This document shows, one piece after another, positions 1-8,654 of a DNA stretch of 64,000 bases. The stretch comes from Aeromonas sp. RU39B (GTDB lineage: Bacteria > Pseudomonadota > Gammaproteobacteria > Enterobacterales > Aeromonadaceae), in assembly GCF_900156095.1 (NCBI RefSeq), contig NZ_FTMJ01000002.1:372001-436000 (forward strand), in the 5' to 3' direction. Numbering within the stretch: the stretch's first letter is position 1; each line of letters starts with the position of its first letter. The notes under the pieces are model-generated. The model was not told the DNA's origin. It did no database searches and saw nothing but the letters and a program-made list of their open reading frames with translations. The position numbers and the translations under genes were made by a program.

Positions 1-865
1 CGGAGAGTTCGCGCTGGGTGTGCGTCGCGCGTTGGCTGGCCGAGTCGGCAACCAGCTGCACATATTGACTGATGCTCGCATCGAGCATGCCGACCAGCGC
101 GCGCACGCGAAAGGTGTGATAGGCAATCGCCAGATCCCGATCTTTCAGGGTTTGATCAAGCGCATGCACCGGTTTCAAGATCTCGGTGAGTTGCAACAGA
201 TAGGGGCGGCGCTCGTTATCGGCGCGCTGCGCCAGCCATTGCCAGTCATTGCGCTCGGCGGCCAGTTGTTCGAGCACCACCGGAGAGGCGGGGATCGGCA
301 AGGCCATCGTGATCAGCGTGTTCAATCTTGCCTGATCGCCGCGACTTGGCCAGTGGTCCGCAGGCATGCTGCCAATCAGATCGAGCTGGGATTGCGCCTG
401 GTAGAGCAAGCTGAGTAAGTTGTGGCGGTCGAGATGACGGGCACGGGTGGTGTCGAGCAACTGCTGCACGCTTTGTTGCAGCTCGTTGGCGCGTTGCTGG
501 ATTTGCGCAATCAGGGCGGGTTGGCGGCTGGCGAGCGGGGAGACCGCCATCTCGTCAATCGAGGCCTTTTGCGCCTTGAGTGCCAGCTTGAGGCGATCTG
601 ACTCGCTCTGATACTCCATGGCGCCAACCACCTGGGTCAGGCTGATGGCAAAGGTGGCCACCTTGGCGGTCTTGACCCCCACCTCCATGCCACTGTTCAT
701 CTCCGACAGGGTATTTTCCTGCATTTCACGCAGCAGCCGCCCGGCGTTGGTAAAGCCGTAGTAGGCCACCAATCCGATAAACAGCGCCAGCGACATGGCC
801 AACAGGTTAAAAGAGAGCAGACGCCCACGGGCGCCAAACAGAAAACTGCGATGCGGCTCGACCAT
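1..865 (-). CDS. TorS-like sensor histidine kinase, N-terminal part (cut by window start)
   Basis: Only the first 288 codons lie in the window; the gene runs off the left edge. The ATG at 865 has a GGAG ribosome site five bases upstream. Residues about 16-40 form one hydrophobic membrane segment. The rest seen here is a long, mostly helical, probably periplasmic region rich in Gln, Leu and Ala, as in the helical sensor domain of TorS-type kinases; the visible part ends near what should be the second membrane segment. No kinase domain is visible, so the call rests on this topology and on the response regulator at the other end of the sugar cluster. It is divergent from the sugar ABC operon. 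It could instead be a chemoreceptor, which has a similar N-terminus. Confidence 0.6.
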   Translation of the reverse strand, partial: MVEPHRSFLFGARGRLLSFNLLAMSLALFIGLVAYYGFTNAGRLLREMQENTLSEMNSGMEVGVKTAKVATFAISLTQVVGAMEYQSESDRLKLALKAQKASIDEMAVSPLASRQPALIAQIQQRANELQQSVQQLLDTTRARHLDRHNLLSLLYQAQSQLDLIGSMPADHWPSRGDQARLNTLITMALPIPASPVVLEQLAAERNDWQWLAQRADNERRPYLLQLTEILKPVHALDQTLKDRDLAIAYHTFRVRALVGMLDASISQYVQLVADSASQRATHTQRELS

Positions 866-925
866 ACCGGCTCCATCCCGGGGTTTTGCGCATCCTAAAC
901 TGTGGCCGGGTCAAACAAAATAGCC

Positions 926-953
926 GTTCACATTATGACAAGTGTGATTCACA
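926..953. promoter_or_regulatory. Direct TTCACA repeats and a perfect palindrome between the sensor gene and the sugar operon
   Basis: TTCACA occurs at 927-932 and again at 948-953, exactly 21 bp (two helical turns) apart. The second copy lies in the perfect palindrome TGTGATTCACA (943-953). A weaker TTCACT follows at 983-988. Tandem repeats spaced by whole helical turns are typical of sites for OmpR-family regulators, and such a regulator is encoded at the far end of the cluster. The palindrome is too tight for a CRP site, which has six bases between half-sites. Confidence 0.4.
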
Positions 954-1019
954 AAACTCATAACCGGTTTATACGGGGGTGTTTCACTGCTGCCATCAAC
1001 ACAGTTTGTGGGGCAGGCA

Positions 1020-2537
1020 ATGAGCGAGAAGAAACCCATCCTACAGATGCGCAACATCGCCAAGCGATTCGGGCAGTTTTATGCCCTCAAGGATGTCAGT
1101 CTCTCCATCTATCCGGGTGAGATCCATGCGCTGATGGGAGAGAACGGGGCGGGCAAGAGCACCCTGATGAAGATTTTGGCCGGTGCTTACACTGCCACTT
1201 CGGGCGAAATTGTGCTCGATGGCCAGCCCTATAGCATCAATGGCCCGAAAGATGCGCTGCGTGCCGGCATCACCCTCATTTATCAAGAGATTAACCTGGC
1301 GCCCAACCTCACCGTGGCCGAGAACATCTTTTTGGGAAGCGAGCTGACCCGTAATGGCATGGTCAATCGCCGCCAGATGGAGGAGGAGACCCAGCAGGTT
1401 TTAAACCGTCTGGCGGCTCGCTTTAAAGCCAACGCCACGGTCTCGAGTCTGACCATCGCCGAGCAGCAACAGGTCGAGATCGCCCGCGCCCTGCACCGGA
1501 ACAGCCGGGTATTGGTGATGGACGAGCCCACCGCCGCGCTCTCATCGCGTGAAACCGACCGTCTGTTTGCCCTGGTCAAGCAACTGCGTGACGAGGGGAT
1601 GGCGATTATCTATATCAGCCACCGCATGGCAGAAATCTATGAGCTCTCCGACCGGGTCAGCGTGCTGCGCGACGGCCAGTATATTGGCAGCCTGATGCGC
1701 GACAACCTCTCTTCGAGCGAGCTGGTGCGCATGATGGTAGGCCGGCCGCTCAACGATCTGTTTAACAAAGACCGCACCATCGAGAAAGGGCAGACCGTGC
1801 TGGAGTGTCAGCATCTGGGCGATGGTAACAAGGTGCTGGAAGCCAGTCTGATGGTGCGCGCTGGCGAAATTGTCGGCCTCTCCGGCCTGGTGGGCGCGGG
1901 ACGCTCCGAGCTGGCCCAGCTTATCTTTGGTGCCCGTCCCCGCACCCGTGGCGAGTTGCTGCTGCGGGGCAACGTGGTGCAGTTTTCCTCGCCCCGTGAC
2001 GCCATCGATGCCGGTATCGGCATGCTCACCGAAAATCGCAAAGAGCAGGGGCTGTTTCTCGAGATGGCGGTGCACGACAACATCGTGATGGCCACCATCG
2101 AGCGCGATAGCCACTTCCATGTGCTCGACGAGGGGCGTAATCGCGCCATCAGCTCGACCGCCATCAAGAGCCTGAATATTCGGGTGCCGCACAGTCAGGT
2201 GACGGTGGGCGGCCTCTCGGGCGGTAACCAGCAGAAGTGTCTTATCTCCCGCTGGACGGCAATCCATCCAAGCCTGCTCATCCTCGACGAGCCGACCCGC
2301 GGGGTGGATGTCGGAGCCAAGAGCGAGATCTACCGCATGATGACCGACATGGCCCGCAAGGGGGTCGCCATTTTGATGATCTCCAGTGAATTGCCGGAGA
2401 TTGTAGGCATGAGCGATCGGGTCTATGTGATGCGCGCCGGGGAGATCGCCGGTGAGTTGGCCGACGAGGCCATCACCCAGGAAAACATCATGGCGCTGGC
2501 CACCGGGGCAACCCAATCCGCCAGTCAGGTAGCCTGA
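1020..2537 (+). CDS. Sugar ABC importer, tandem ATPase (RbsA/XylG family)
   Basis: This 505-residue protein has two ABC cassettes, the normal length for the carbohydrate-uptake-2 family. The first has a Walker A motif at residues about 40-48 (GENGAGKST), a signature followed by Walker B ([11 protein letters not shown]). The second has the degenerate Walker A usual in this family (GLVGAGRSE) and a good LSGGNQQK signature. It would energise uptake at the inner face of the membrane. ATG 1020 is chosen over the in-frame GTG at 1008 because GGGGCAGG precedes it at the right distance. Permease and binding protein follow at once. The substrate cannot be read from the ATPase; ribose, fructose, xylose or a rarer ketose or pentose are all possible. 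Confidence 0.95.
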   Translation: MSEKKPILQMRNIAKRFGQFYALKDVSLSIYPGEIHALMGENGAGKSTLMKILAGAYTATSGEIVLDGQPYSINGPKDALRAGITLIYQEINLAPNLTVAENIFLGSELTRNGMVNRRQMEEETQQVLNRLAARFKANATVSSLTIAEQQQVEIARALHRNSRVLVMDEPTAALSSRETDRLFALVKQLRDEGMAIIYISHRMAEIYELSDRVSVLRDGQYIGSLMRDNLSSSELVRMMVGRPLNDLFNKDRTIEKGQTVLECQHLGDGNKVLEASLMVRAGEIVGLSGLVGAGRSELAQLIFGARPRTRGELLLRGNVVQFSSPRDAIDAGIGMLTENRKEQGLFLEMAVHDNIVMATIERDSHFHVLDEGRNRAISSTAIKSLNIRVPHSQVTVGGLSGGNQQKCLISRWTAIHPSLLILDEPTRGVDVGAKSEIYRMMTDMARKGVAILMISSELPEIVGMSDRVYVMRAGEIAGELADEAITQENIMALATGATQSASQVA

Positions 2538-2556
2538 ACACCTTAAGAGAGCTGAC

Positions 2557-3558
2557 ATGAGTGACGTTATGACCAAAGCCGATACCCCAGCCGCCGAGCC
2601 GCGCGCCGCCCGGCGCGTTAGTGCCAATGGCATCATCCAGCAACTGGGCATCCTGCCAGTGCTTATCCTGATCTGCGTCGGGTTTAGCCTGATGACGCCC
2701 AACTTTGCCACCGAGTCGAACCTGCTCAACATTGTTCGGCAATCTTCCATCAACATGGTGCTGGCTGCCGGGATGACCTTTGTCATCATCACCGCCGGTA
2801 TCGATCTGTCGGTGGGCTCCATTCTGGGCTCCACCGCCGTGGTGGCCATGGTGTGCTCGCTGGACCCGTCGCTGGCGGTGTTCTCGGTGCCGCTGGCCCT
2901 GCTGGCCGGTTTGTTGATGGGGACGCTCAACGGCGTGATGGTGGCCTATATCGGATTGCCGCCCTTTATTGCGACACTCGGCACCTACACGGCCTTGCGC
3001 GGCGCAGCCTATTTGCTGGCGGGCGGTACCACCGTGATTAACAGCAATATCGGTTTTGAGTGGATTGGTAACGCCTATCTCGGCCCGTTGCCCTGGCTGG
3101 TGGTGATCGCCTTTGCCGTGATGGGGATCTGCTGGTTCATTTTGCGCAAGACCACCCTCGGGGTGCACGTCTATGCGGTGGGGGGCAACCTCAATGCCGC
3201 CCGGCTGACCGGTATCAAGGTCGGCATGGTGCTCACCTTTGTCTATGCCCTGAGCGGCCTGCTGTCGGGTCTGGGGGGCGTGATGAGTGCATCGCGTCTC
3301 TACAGTGCCAACGGCAACCTCGGGGTCGGTTACGAATTGGATGCCATCGCCGCCGTGGTGCTCGGTGGTACCAGTCTGTCCGGCGGGATCGGTACCATCA
3401 TGGGTACCTTGATCGGGGCGCTGATCATCGCCGCCATGAACAACGGGATGACGCTGATGGGGGTCTCCTACTTCTGGCAACTTGTGATCAAGGGCGGCGT
3501 GATTATCGTGGCCGTGCTGATCGACAAGTATCGGACAAGCAAGCACGCCGGCGCATGA
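2557..3558 (+). CDS. Sugar ABC importer, permease (RbsC family)
   Basis: A 333-residue inner-membrane protein of the RbsC/XylH type with about eight to ten hydrophobic segments. It carries the conserved GMTFVIITAGIDLSVGS stretch near residues 72-88, which in RbsC-like permeases forms part of the core around the translocation path. It starts 19 bp after the ATPase stop behind AGAGAG, so the two are surely co-transcribed. About 30 polar residues precede the first membrane segment. Together with the flanking ATPase and binding protein it makes a complete importer. Confidence 0.95.
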   Translation: MSDVMTKADTPAAEPRAARRVSANGIIQQLGILPVLILICVGFSLMTPNFATESNLLNIVRQSSINMVLAAGMTFVIITAGIDLSVGSILGSTAVVAMVCSLDPSLAVFSVPLALLAGLLMGTLNGVMVAYIGLPPFIATLGTYTALRGAAYLLAGGTTVINSNIGFEWIGNAYLGPLPWLVVIAFAVMGICWFILRKTTLGVHVYAVGGNLNAARLTGIKVGMVLTFVYALSGLLSGLGGVMSASRLYSANGNLGVGYELDAIAAVVLGGTSLSGGIGTIMGTLIGALIIAAMNNGMTLMGVSYFWQLVIKGGVIIVAVLIDKYRTSKHAGA

Positions 3559-3612
3559 GTGCCGGCACAATCTCACCACACCTACCCTACAACCCTCGGG
3601 GAGAACAACAAT

Positions 3613-4554
3613 ATGCGTTTGAACAAAGTGATGTCCGGTCTGATGGCTGCCGCTGTGCTGGCCAGCGCGCCCATGGTCAATGCCAAGGAGCTCAAGTCGA
3701 TCGGCGTAACCGTTGGCGATCTGGCCAACCCCTTCTTCGTTCAGATCACCAAGGGCGCGGAGCTCAAGGCGCGCGAGTTGGCTGGCAAGGACGTCAAGGT
3801 AACTCTGGTGTCGAGTGGTTATGATCTGGGTCAGCAGGTGAACCAGATTGATAACTTTATTTCGGCCGGGGTAGACATGATCGTGCTCAACGCCGCCGAC
3901 TCCAAGGGGATCGCGCCGGCCGTGAAGCGTGCCCGTGCTGCCGGGATTGTGGTGGTCGCTGTTGACGTGGCAGCCGAAGGCGCCGACGCCACCGTGACCT
4001 CCAACAACACCCAGGCCGGTGAGCTGGCTTGCCAATACATCTCCGACAAGCTGCAAGGGCGCGGTGACGTGGTCATCATCAACGGCCCGCCGGTCTCTGC
4101 CGTGACCAACCGTGTCGATGGTTGCCTCTCCACGCTGGCCAAGCACAAAGACATCAAGGTGCTCTCGTCTAACCAAAACGGTAAGGGGAGCCGGGAAGGG
4201 GGGCTGGAGGTCATGACCTCGCTGCTGGCCGCCTATCCGAAGATTGATGCCGTGTTCGCCATCAACGACCCGACCGGTATCGGTGCCGATCTGGCCGCCA
4301 AACAGGCTCAGCGTAACGAATTCTTTATTGTCGGCGTCGATGGCTCGCCGGACGGTGAAGAGGCGCTCAAGCGTGGCAACACCCTGTTCGAGGCCACCCC
4401 GGCCCAGGATCCGCAAGTCATGGCCGCGCGCGCTGTCGAAATTGGTTACGACATCCTGCAAGGCAAGCCGGCTCCCAAAGATCCGGTGCTGATCCCGGTG
4501 ACCCTGATCGATCGCAACAGCATCAAGGATTACAAGGGCTGGACCGTCAAGTAA
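3613..4554 (+). CDS. Periplasmic sugar-binding protein (RbsB-like, type I fold)
   Basis: A 313-residue exported protein. ATG 3613 follows GGGGAG; an upstream in-frame ATG at 3559 lacks a ribosome site and would bury the signal peptide. Residues 1-23 are a signal peptide ending near VNA-KEL. The mature protein has the family pattern: GVTVGDLANPFF at the start, a central IVVVAVDV strand and the INDPTGIGA loop near residue 220. It delivers the sugar to the permease. TorT, the periplasmic partner of TorS, belongs to the same fold, so this protein could also report to the TorS-like sensor encoded at the left edge. The substrate is unknown. Confidence 0.93.
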   Translation: MRLNKVMSGLMAAAVLASAPMVNAKELKSIGVTVGDLANPFFVQITKGAELKARELAGKDVKVTLVSSGYDLGQQVNQIDNFISAGVDMIVLNAADSKGIAPAVKRARAAGIVVVAVDVAAEGADATVTSNNTQAGELACQYISDKLQGRGDVVIINGPPVSAVTNRVDGCLSTLAKHKDIKVLSSNQNGKGSREGGLEVMTSLLAAYPKIDAVFAINDPTGIGADLAAKQAQRNEFFIVGVDGSPDGEEALKRGNTLFEATPAQDPQVMAARAVEIGYDILQGKPAPKDPVLIPVTLIDRNSIKDYKGWTVK

Positions 4555-4562
4555 GGCGCAAG

Positions 4563-4590
4563 GCTCCCGCCGTTTGGCGGGAGCTTTTTT
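4563..4590 (+). terminator. Intrinsic terminator inside the sugar operon
   Basis: The perfect 9-bp stem GCTCCCGCC/GGCGGGAGC with a GTTT loop is followed by six Ts. It sits 8 bp after the binding-protein stop and 21 bp before the kinase start. It probably lets transporter mRNA end here and allows partial read-through into the catabolic genes. Confidence 0.85.
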
Positions 4591-4611
4591 CATCGGCTTG
4601 GGAGAAGCGAC

Positions 4612-6054
4612 ATGTATCTGGGGATCGATCTGGGCACCTCGTCTATCAAGGTGGTGCTGATAGATGAGCAGGAGCAGTTGCTGGCCAGCGTGAGTGAGCC
4701 CCTCGATGTCGCTCGTCCCAAGCCGTTGTGCAGTGAACAAAACCCCGCCGATTGGTGGCGCGCACTCGAGAGCCTGATGGATACGCTGGCAGCGCAATAC
4801 CCGGCCGAGCTTGGCCAGGTGCGCGCCATCGGGCTCAGTGGTCAGATGCATGGCGCGACCTTGCTTGACGCTGACGGCGAGGTGCTGCGCCCCTGCATCC
4901 TCTGGAACGATGGGCGCAGTGTGCAGGAGTGCCGCGAGCTGGAAAGTGGTAGTGAGGTGGTCGAGATCACCGGCAACCGCGCCATGGCAGGGTTTACCGC
5001 GCCCAAACTGTTGTGGGTGGCGCGCCATGAGCCTGCGTTGTTTGCACGCATCGCCCATGTCCTGCTGCCCAAGGATTATCTGCGTTACCGCTTAAGCGGC
5101 GATCTGGCATCGGATTGCTCCGATAGCGCGGGGACGCTCTGGCTGGCTACTCAATCCCGTCAGTGGAGCCCGGCGCTGCTGGACGCCTGTGGCCTGCGTG
5201 TGTCCCAGATGCCGCGCGTGTATGAAGGCAGTGAGGTGACCGGCACGTTAACGCGTGAACTCTCTGCGCGCTGGGGCATGGCGTCGGATGTCAAGCTGGT
5301 GGCAGGAGGCGGGGACAACGCCGCCAGCGCCGTCGGTTTGGGGCTGACCGAGCCCGGTGAGGCGTTTGTCTCGCTTGGAACCTCCGGCGTGATCTTTGTG
5401 GTCAGCGATCGCTATGGCGCCAACCCGGCGCAAGGGGTGCACAGCTTCTGTCACGCCCTGCCGGGGCGCTGGCACCAGATGGCGGTGACCTTGAGTGCCG
5501 CCTCATCCCTTGGCTGGCTCGCGACCATCACGGGCATGGAAGAGGCCCGGTTGGCGGCGCTGGCCGAGCAATCCGAGCCGGGCTCTTTGCTGTTTGCCCC
5601 CTATCTCAGCGGTGAGCGCACTCCCTGGAACGACCCCGAACTTACCGGTGCATTGTTCGGTCTGACCGGCGAGAGTCAGCGCGGGCAGTTAGCGCGCGCC
5701 GTGATGGAAGGGGTGGCCTTTTCACTGGCCGATGGACTTGCCGCGCTGGCCAATGCCGGCTCAGCGCCGCGCCGTTTGCTGGCAACCGGTGGCGGGGCGC
5801 GCAGCCGCTTTTGGTTGCAGTTAATTGCCGATGTCACAGGCGTGACGGTGGACGTGCCGGCCCATGCCGAGGTCGGCGCCGCCTTTGGTGCTGCGCGTCT
5901 GGCCCATCTGGCGCTGGATCCCACTGCGTTAGCCCGCTGGCGCAACCAGCCCGCGGCGCAATGTACCCTCACGCCCACCGACAATGGGCCACTGCTGGCG
6001 CGCTATGCCCGCTATCGCCACCTGACTCACTGGCTATCACGCAAGGAGATCTGA
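4612..6054 (+). CDS. FGGY-family carbohydrate kinase, xylulokinase-like
   Basis: This 480-residue protein has the length and motifs of the XylB group. The N-terminal phosphate-binding loop is YLGIDLGTSSIKVVL. The stretch GLSGQMHGATLLD near residue 76 is the xylulokinase-type substrate loop with a conserved Asp shortly after. The C-terminal half has GGDNAASAVG and the ATP-site loop LLATGGGARSRFWLQL near residue 390. It would phosphorylate a ketose imported or made by the neighbouring isomerase, D-xylulose being the first guess. GGGAGAAG precedes the ATG. Its stop overlaps the next start (TGATG), showing translational coupling. L-xylulose, L-ribulose or another ketose cannot be excluded. Confidence 0.85.
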   Translation: MYLGIDLGTSSIKVVLIDEQEQLLASVSEPLDVARPKPLCSEQNPADWWRALESLMDTLAAQYPAELGQVRAIGLSGQMHGATLLDADGEVLRPCILWNDGRSVQECRELESGSEVVEITGNRAMAGFTAPKLLWVARHEPALFARIAHVLLPKDYLRYRLSGDLASDCSDSAGTLWLATQSRQWSPALLDACGLRVSQMPRVYEGSEVTGTLTRELSARWGMASDVKLVAGGGDNAASAVGLGLTEPGEAFVSLGTSGVIFVVSDRYGANPAQGVHSFCHALPGRWHQMAVTLSAASSLGWLATITGMEEARLAALAEQSEPGSLLFAPYLSGERTPWNDPELTGALFGLTGESQRGQLARAVMEGVAFSLADGLAALANAGSAPRRLLATGGGARSRFWLQLIADVTGVTVDVPAHAEVGAAFGAARLAHLALDPTALARWRNQPAAQCTLTPTDNGPLLARYARYRHLTHWLSRKEI

Positions 6055-6737
6055 TGCAGCGTTCTACCATCAACGCCATTTTGGCCTACACCCATGCGCT
6101 CTTTGAGCAGCACCAGGTGGCGTTGCCCCCGTTTGCGTTCTTTACCCCCGAGCAGTGGCGCTTACAAGCCCTTGAGCGTTATCGCGAAGTGTTTGAGCTG
6201 GGGTTGGGCTGGGATGTCACCGACATGGGGAGCGATGATTTTGAGCACGAGGGATTGACTCTTTTTACCTTACGCAACGGCTCCGTGGGCGGGCAACCTT
6301 ACGCCAAGCCCTACGCTGAAAAAGTGATGCTGGTGCGCGAGCGGCAAGTCACGCCGATGCATTTTCACTGGTACAAGATGGAGGACATCATCCATCGCGG
6401 CGGCGGCGATCTGATTATCGAGCTCTACAACCGCACTGACGATGAGCAGTGCGCCGACAGTGACGTGGAGGTGGTGCTCGACGGCGAGCGCCAGCGGCAT
6501 CCGGCCGGCAGCCGATTGCGCCTTCGCGCCGGACAAAGCATCACCCTCACCCAGGGGTTGTATCACTCGTTTTGGGCCGAACGTGCCCCGGTGGTGGCCG
6601 GTGAGGTCTCGATGGTCAATGACGATCGCTGTGATAACCGCTTTTTGCGCGCCAGGCCGCGCTTTAGCCAGATAGTGGACGATGCGGCGCCGCTGCATCT
6701 GCTCTGTAACGAATACGCCCGTTTTCTTCCCTTGTAA
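6054..6737 (+). CDS. D-lyxose/D-mannose isomerase family protein (cupin)
   Basis: A 227-residue single-domain cupin matching the D-lyxose ketol-isomerase family by memory of its signature. The likely metal ligands are all present: H103 and H105 in HFHWYKME, E110, and H171 in LYHSFW. The family interconverts aldoses and 2-ketoses, best with D-lyxose/D-xylulose and D-mannose/D-fructose. The start overlaps the kinase stop by one base, so the isomerase and kinase probably act in succession (aldose to ketose to ketose phosphate). AAGGAG lies just upstream. The substrate in this organism is not shown by the sequence. Confidence 0.85.
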   Translation: MQRSTINAILAYTHALFEQHQVALPPFAFFTPEQWRLQALERYREVFELGLGWDVTDMGSDDFEHEGLTLFTLRNGSVGGQPYAKPYAEKVMLVRERQVTPMHFHWYKMEDIIHRGGGDLIIELYNRTDDEQCADSDVEVVLDGERQRHPAGSRLRLRAGQSITLTQGLYHSFWAERAPVVAGEVSMVNDDRCDNRFLRARPRFSQIVDDAAPLHLLCNEYARFLPL

Positions 6738-6752
6738 GGAGGTCAATCCGAC

Positions 6753-7616
6753 ATGGCTCTTATCTCTTTGGAACAGGGGCTGGCTCACGCCCGCCTGCAC
6801 GGTTATGCCCTGGGTGCGTTCAACGTGCTCGACACCCACTTCCTGCGCGCCCTGTTTGCCGCCGCTCGTGCCCAGCGCTCGCCGTTTATCATCAATATCG
6901 CCGAGGTGCACTTTAAATACGTACCGCTTGAGGCGCTGTGCGCTGCCATTCGTGAAGAGGCTGCTCGCCACGCGATCCCGGTGGTGCTCAATTTAGATCA
7001 CGGCACCAGCTTTGAGGCGGTGATGCAGGCGATCCGCCTCGGGTTTACCTCGGTGATGTTTGATGGCTCGGCGCTCGATTATGAAGAGAACGTGCGCCAG
7101 AGCGCCGAGGTGGTGCGGATGTGCCATGCCTTGGGCATGTCGGTGGAAGCAGAGCTCGGTGCCGTTGGCGGCGATGAGGGCGGCTCACTCTATGGCGAGT
7201 GTGACAGCAGCAAATTTACCGATCCGGCGCGGGCCGTCGAGTTTGTCACTCGCACCGGAATCGATGCGCTGGCGGTGGCCATCGGTAACGTACACGGTAA
7301 GTATCGCGGTGAGCCCAAGCTCGATTTCCCGCGTCTGGCCTCAATCCACGAGCAGACCGGTATTCCGCTGGTGCTGCACGGCGGCTCCGGTATCAGCGAT
7401 GACGATTTTCGTAAAGCCATCTCGCTGGGCATTCACAAGATCAACTTTTACACCGGCATGTCGCAAAGTGCGCTGGCGTCGGTGGAGCAGACCATGAGCC
7501 ATCGCAATCCGGCGTATGACGAGCTGGCACACCTGCTGATGGGCATCGAGTCTGCCGTGCAACAGACAGTCGAGCAGCAGATGCAGGTGTTTGGCTCGAG
7601 CGGGAAAGCGCTGTGA
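6753..7616 (+). CDS. Class II ketose-bisphosphate aldolase (FbaA/GatY/KbaY family)
   Basis: A 287-residue zinc-dependent aldolase of the short tagatose/fructose-bisphosphate type. The catalytic Asp and zinc His are D82-H83 in LNLDHGTS; further zinc His residues are H181 (GNVHGKY) and H209 (LHGGSG), where the glycine loop also holds phosphate. The family splits a ketose 1-phosphate or 1,6-bisphosphate into dihydroxyacetone phosphate and an aldehyde. A strong AAGGAGGT precedes the ATG. The gene overlaps the downstream PfkB kinase by four bases (GTGA). A lone class II aldolase in a transporter operon normally serves a dedicated pathway rather than glycolysis. Confidence 0.9.
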   Translation: MALISLEQGLAHARLHGYALGAFNVLDTHFLRALFAAARAQRSPFIINIAEVHFKYVPLEALCAAIREEAARHAIPVVLNLDHGTSFEAVMQAIRLGFTSVMFDGSALDYEENVRQSAEVVRMCHALGMSVEAELGAVGGDEGGSLYGECDSSKFTDPARAVEFVTRTGIDALAVAIGNVHGKYRGEPKLDFPRLASIHEQTGIPLVLHGGSGISDDDFRKAISLGIHKINFYTGMSQSALASVEQTMSHRNPAYDELAHLLMGIESAVQQTVEQQMQVFGSSGKAL

Positions 7617-8650
7617 ACCGCCAGCAGGGGAGTGAGGCGCGCCGGGGGATCCTCGCGGTCGGCACCCTGCTGGTCGATCATGTGCAGGTGATCGATGAAT
7701 GGCCGGAGCAGGGGCGGCTGGCCACCATCCGCCACAGTGAAGATGCCACCGGCGGCGCCGTGCCCAATGTGCTGCGCACCCTGGCGCGGCTGCAAAGCGG
7801 TTTGCCGCTGGCGGCCGCCGGATTGGTCGGGCGAGATGGCGATGGCGCCTTGATTCGGGCAGCGCTCGAGAGCGAGGGGATTGACTGCGCTCGCCTCGAG
7901 GCCGTGAGTGAGCCCACCAGCATGACCCAGGTCATCACGGTGCGACGTGGCGGCCAGCGCACCTTCTTTCATCAGGAAGGGGCTAATCGCATGCTCGATG
8001 CCGCCTGGTGCGAGCATCTGGTGAGCGATCACAAAATTGTGCACCTTGCTTACCTGCTGCTGCTACCGGCGCTGGAAGCGCCCGAACCTGAATTCGGGGT
8101 CGTGGCGGCGCGAGTGTTTGCCCGCTTGCAAGCACGCGGCTATCACACCTCGCTCGATCTGGTATCGGTCGATGAGCCAGCGCGTGCCCGCCAAGTGGTG
8201 CTGCCGGTGCTCCCTTTTCTTGATTACCTCATCATCAATGAACTTGAGGCGCAGACGCTAACCGGACTGCCCTTGCGCATTGGCGGCGCGCTGCAAGCTG
8301 GCGCCATGGGGGCTGCCGCGCAGCAGCTGCTCGAGGCGGGAGTGCGTCAGGTGGTGGTGATCCACTGCCCGCAAGGGGCCTGGGCGGCCAGTCGCCGTGG
8401 TGAGTGCTGTCAGGTGCCTTCTTACTGGCTGGATCCTGCCATGATCGCCGGCACGGTCGGGGCGGGGGATGCCTTTTGTGCCGGGGTGCTCTATGGCCTG
8501 CATGAAGGGTGGCCGCTGGCCAAAACGCTGCGCCTTGGTAACGCTTGCGCCCGTTTTAACCTGCGCAGTGCCAACGCCATCGACGGTGCGGCGACGCTGG
8601 CCGAGTTGCATGCGTTTATGGCCGAGCAGGCTGTGGCAGAACAGGGCTAA
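7613..8650 (+). CDS. PfkB-family sugar kinase
   Basis: A 345-residue ribokinase-fold kinase starting at GTG and overlapping the aldolase stop by four bases. The N-terminal GG motif (DATGGAVPNVLRTLARL, residues about 44-60) and the C-terminal GTVGAGDAFCAG (about 280-291, with the catalytic base D286) are intact. PfkB enzymes phosphorylate sugars, often on C1 of ketose 6-phosphates, which would give the 1,6-bisphosphate that the adjacent aldolase cleaves. It could also act directly on a free ketose to give a ketose 1-phosphate. Last gene of the operon. Confidence 0.88.
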   Translation: MNRQQGSEARRGILAVGTLLVDHVQVIDEWPEQGRLATIRHSEDATGGAVPNVLRTLARLQSGLPLAAAGLVGRDGDGALIRAALESEGIDCARLEAVSEPTSMTQVITVRRGGQRTFFHQEGANRMLDAAWCEHLVSDHKIVHLAYLLLLPALEAPEPEFGVVAARVFARLQARGYHTSLDLVSVDEPARARQVVLPVLPFLDYLIINELEAQTLTGLPLRIGGALQAGAMGAAAQQLLEAGVRQVVVIHCPQGAWAASRRGECCQVPSYWLDPAMIAGTVGAGDAFCAGVLYGLHEGWPLAKTLRLGNACARFNLRSANAIDGAATLAELHAFMAEQAVAEQG

Positions 8651-8654
8651 GGGG

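Noticed and set aside
941-955. CRP site upstream of the sugar ABC operon
   Set aside because: The TGTGA and TCACA halves are separated by a single base, not six, so it cannot be a normal CRP site.
2488-5058. An 856-codon minus-strand frame across the sugar importer and kinase genes
   Set aside because: Its His, Gln and Arg-rich composition and full overlap with three well-supported genes mark it as a shadow of high-GC coding DNA.
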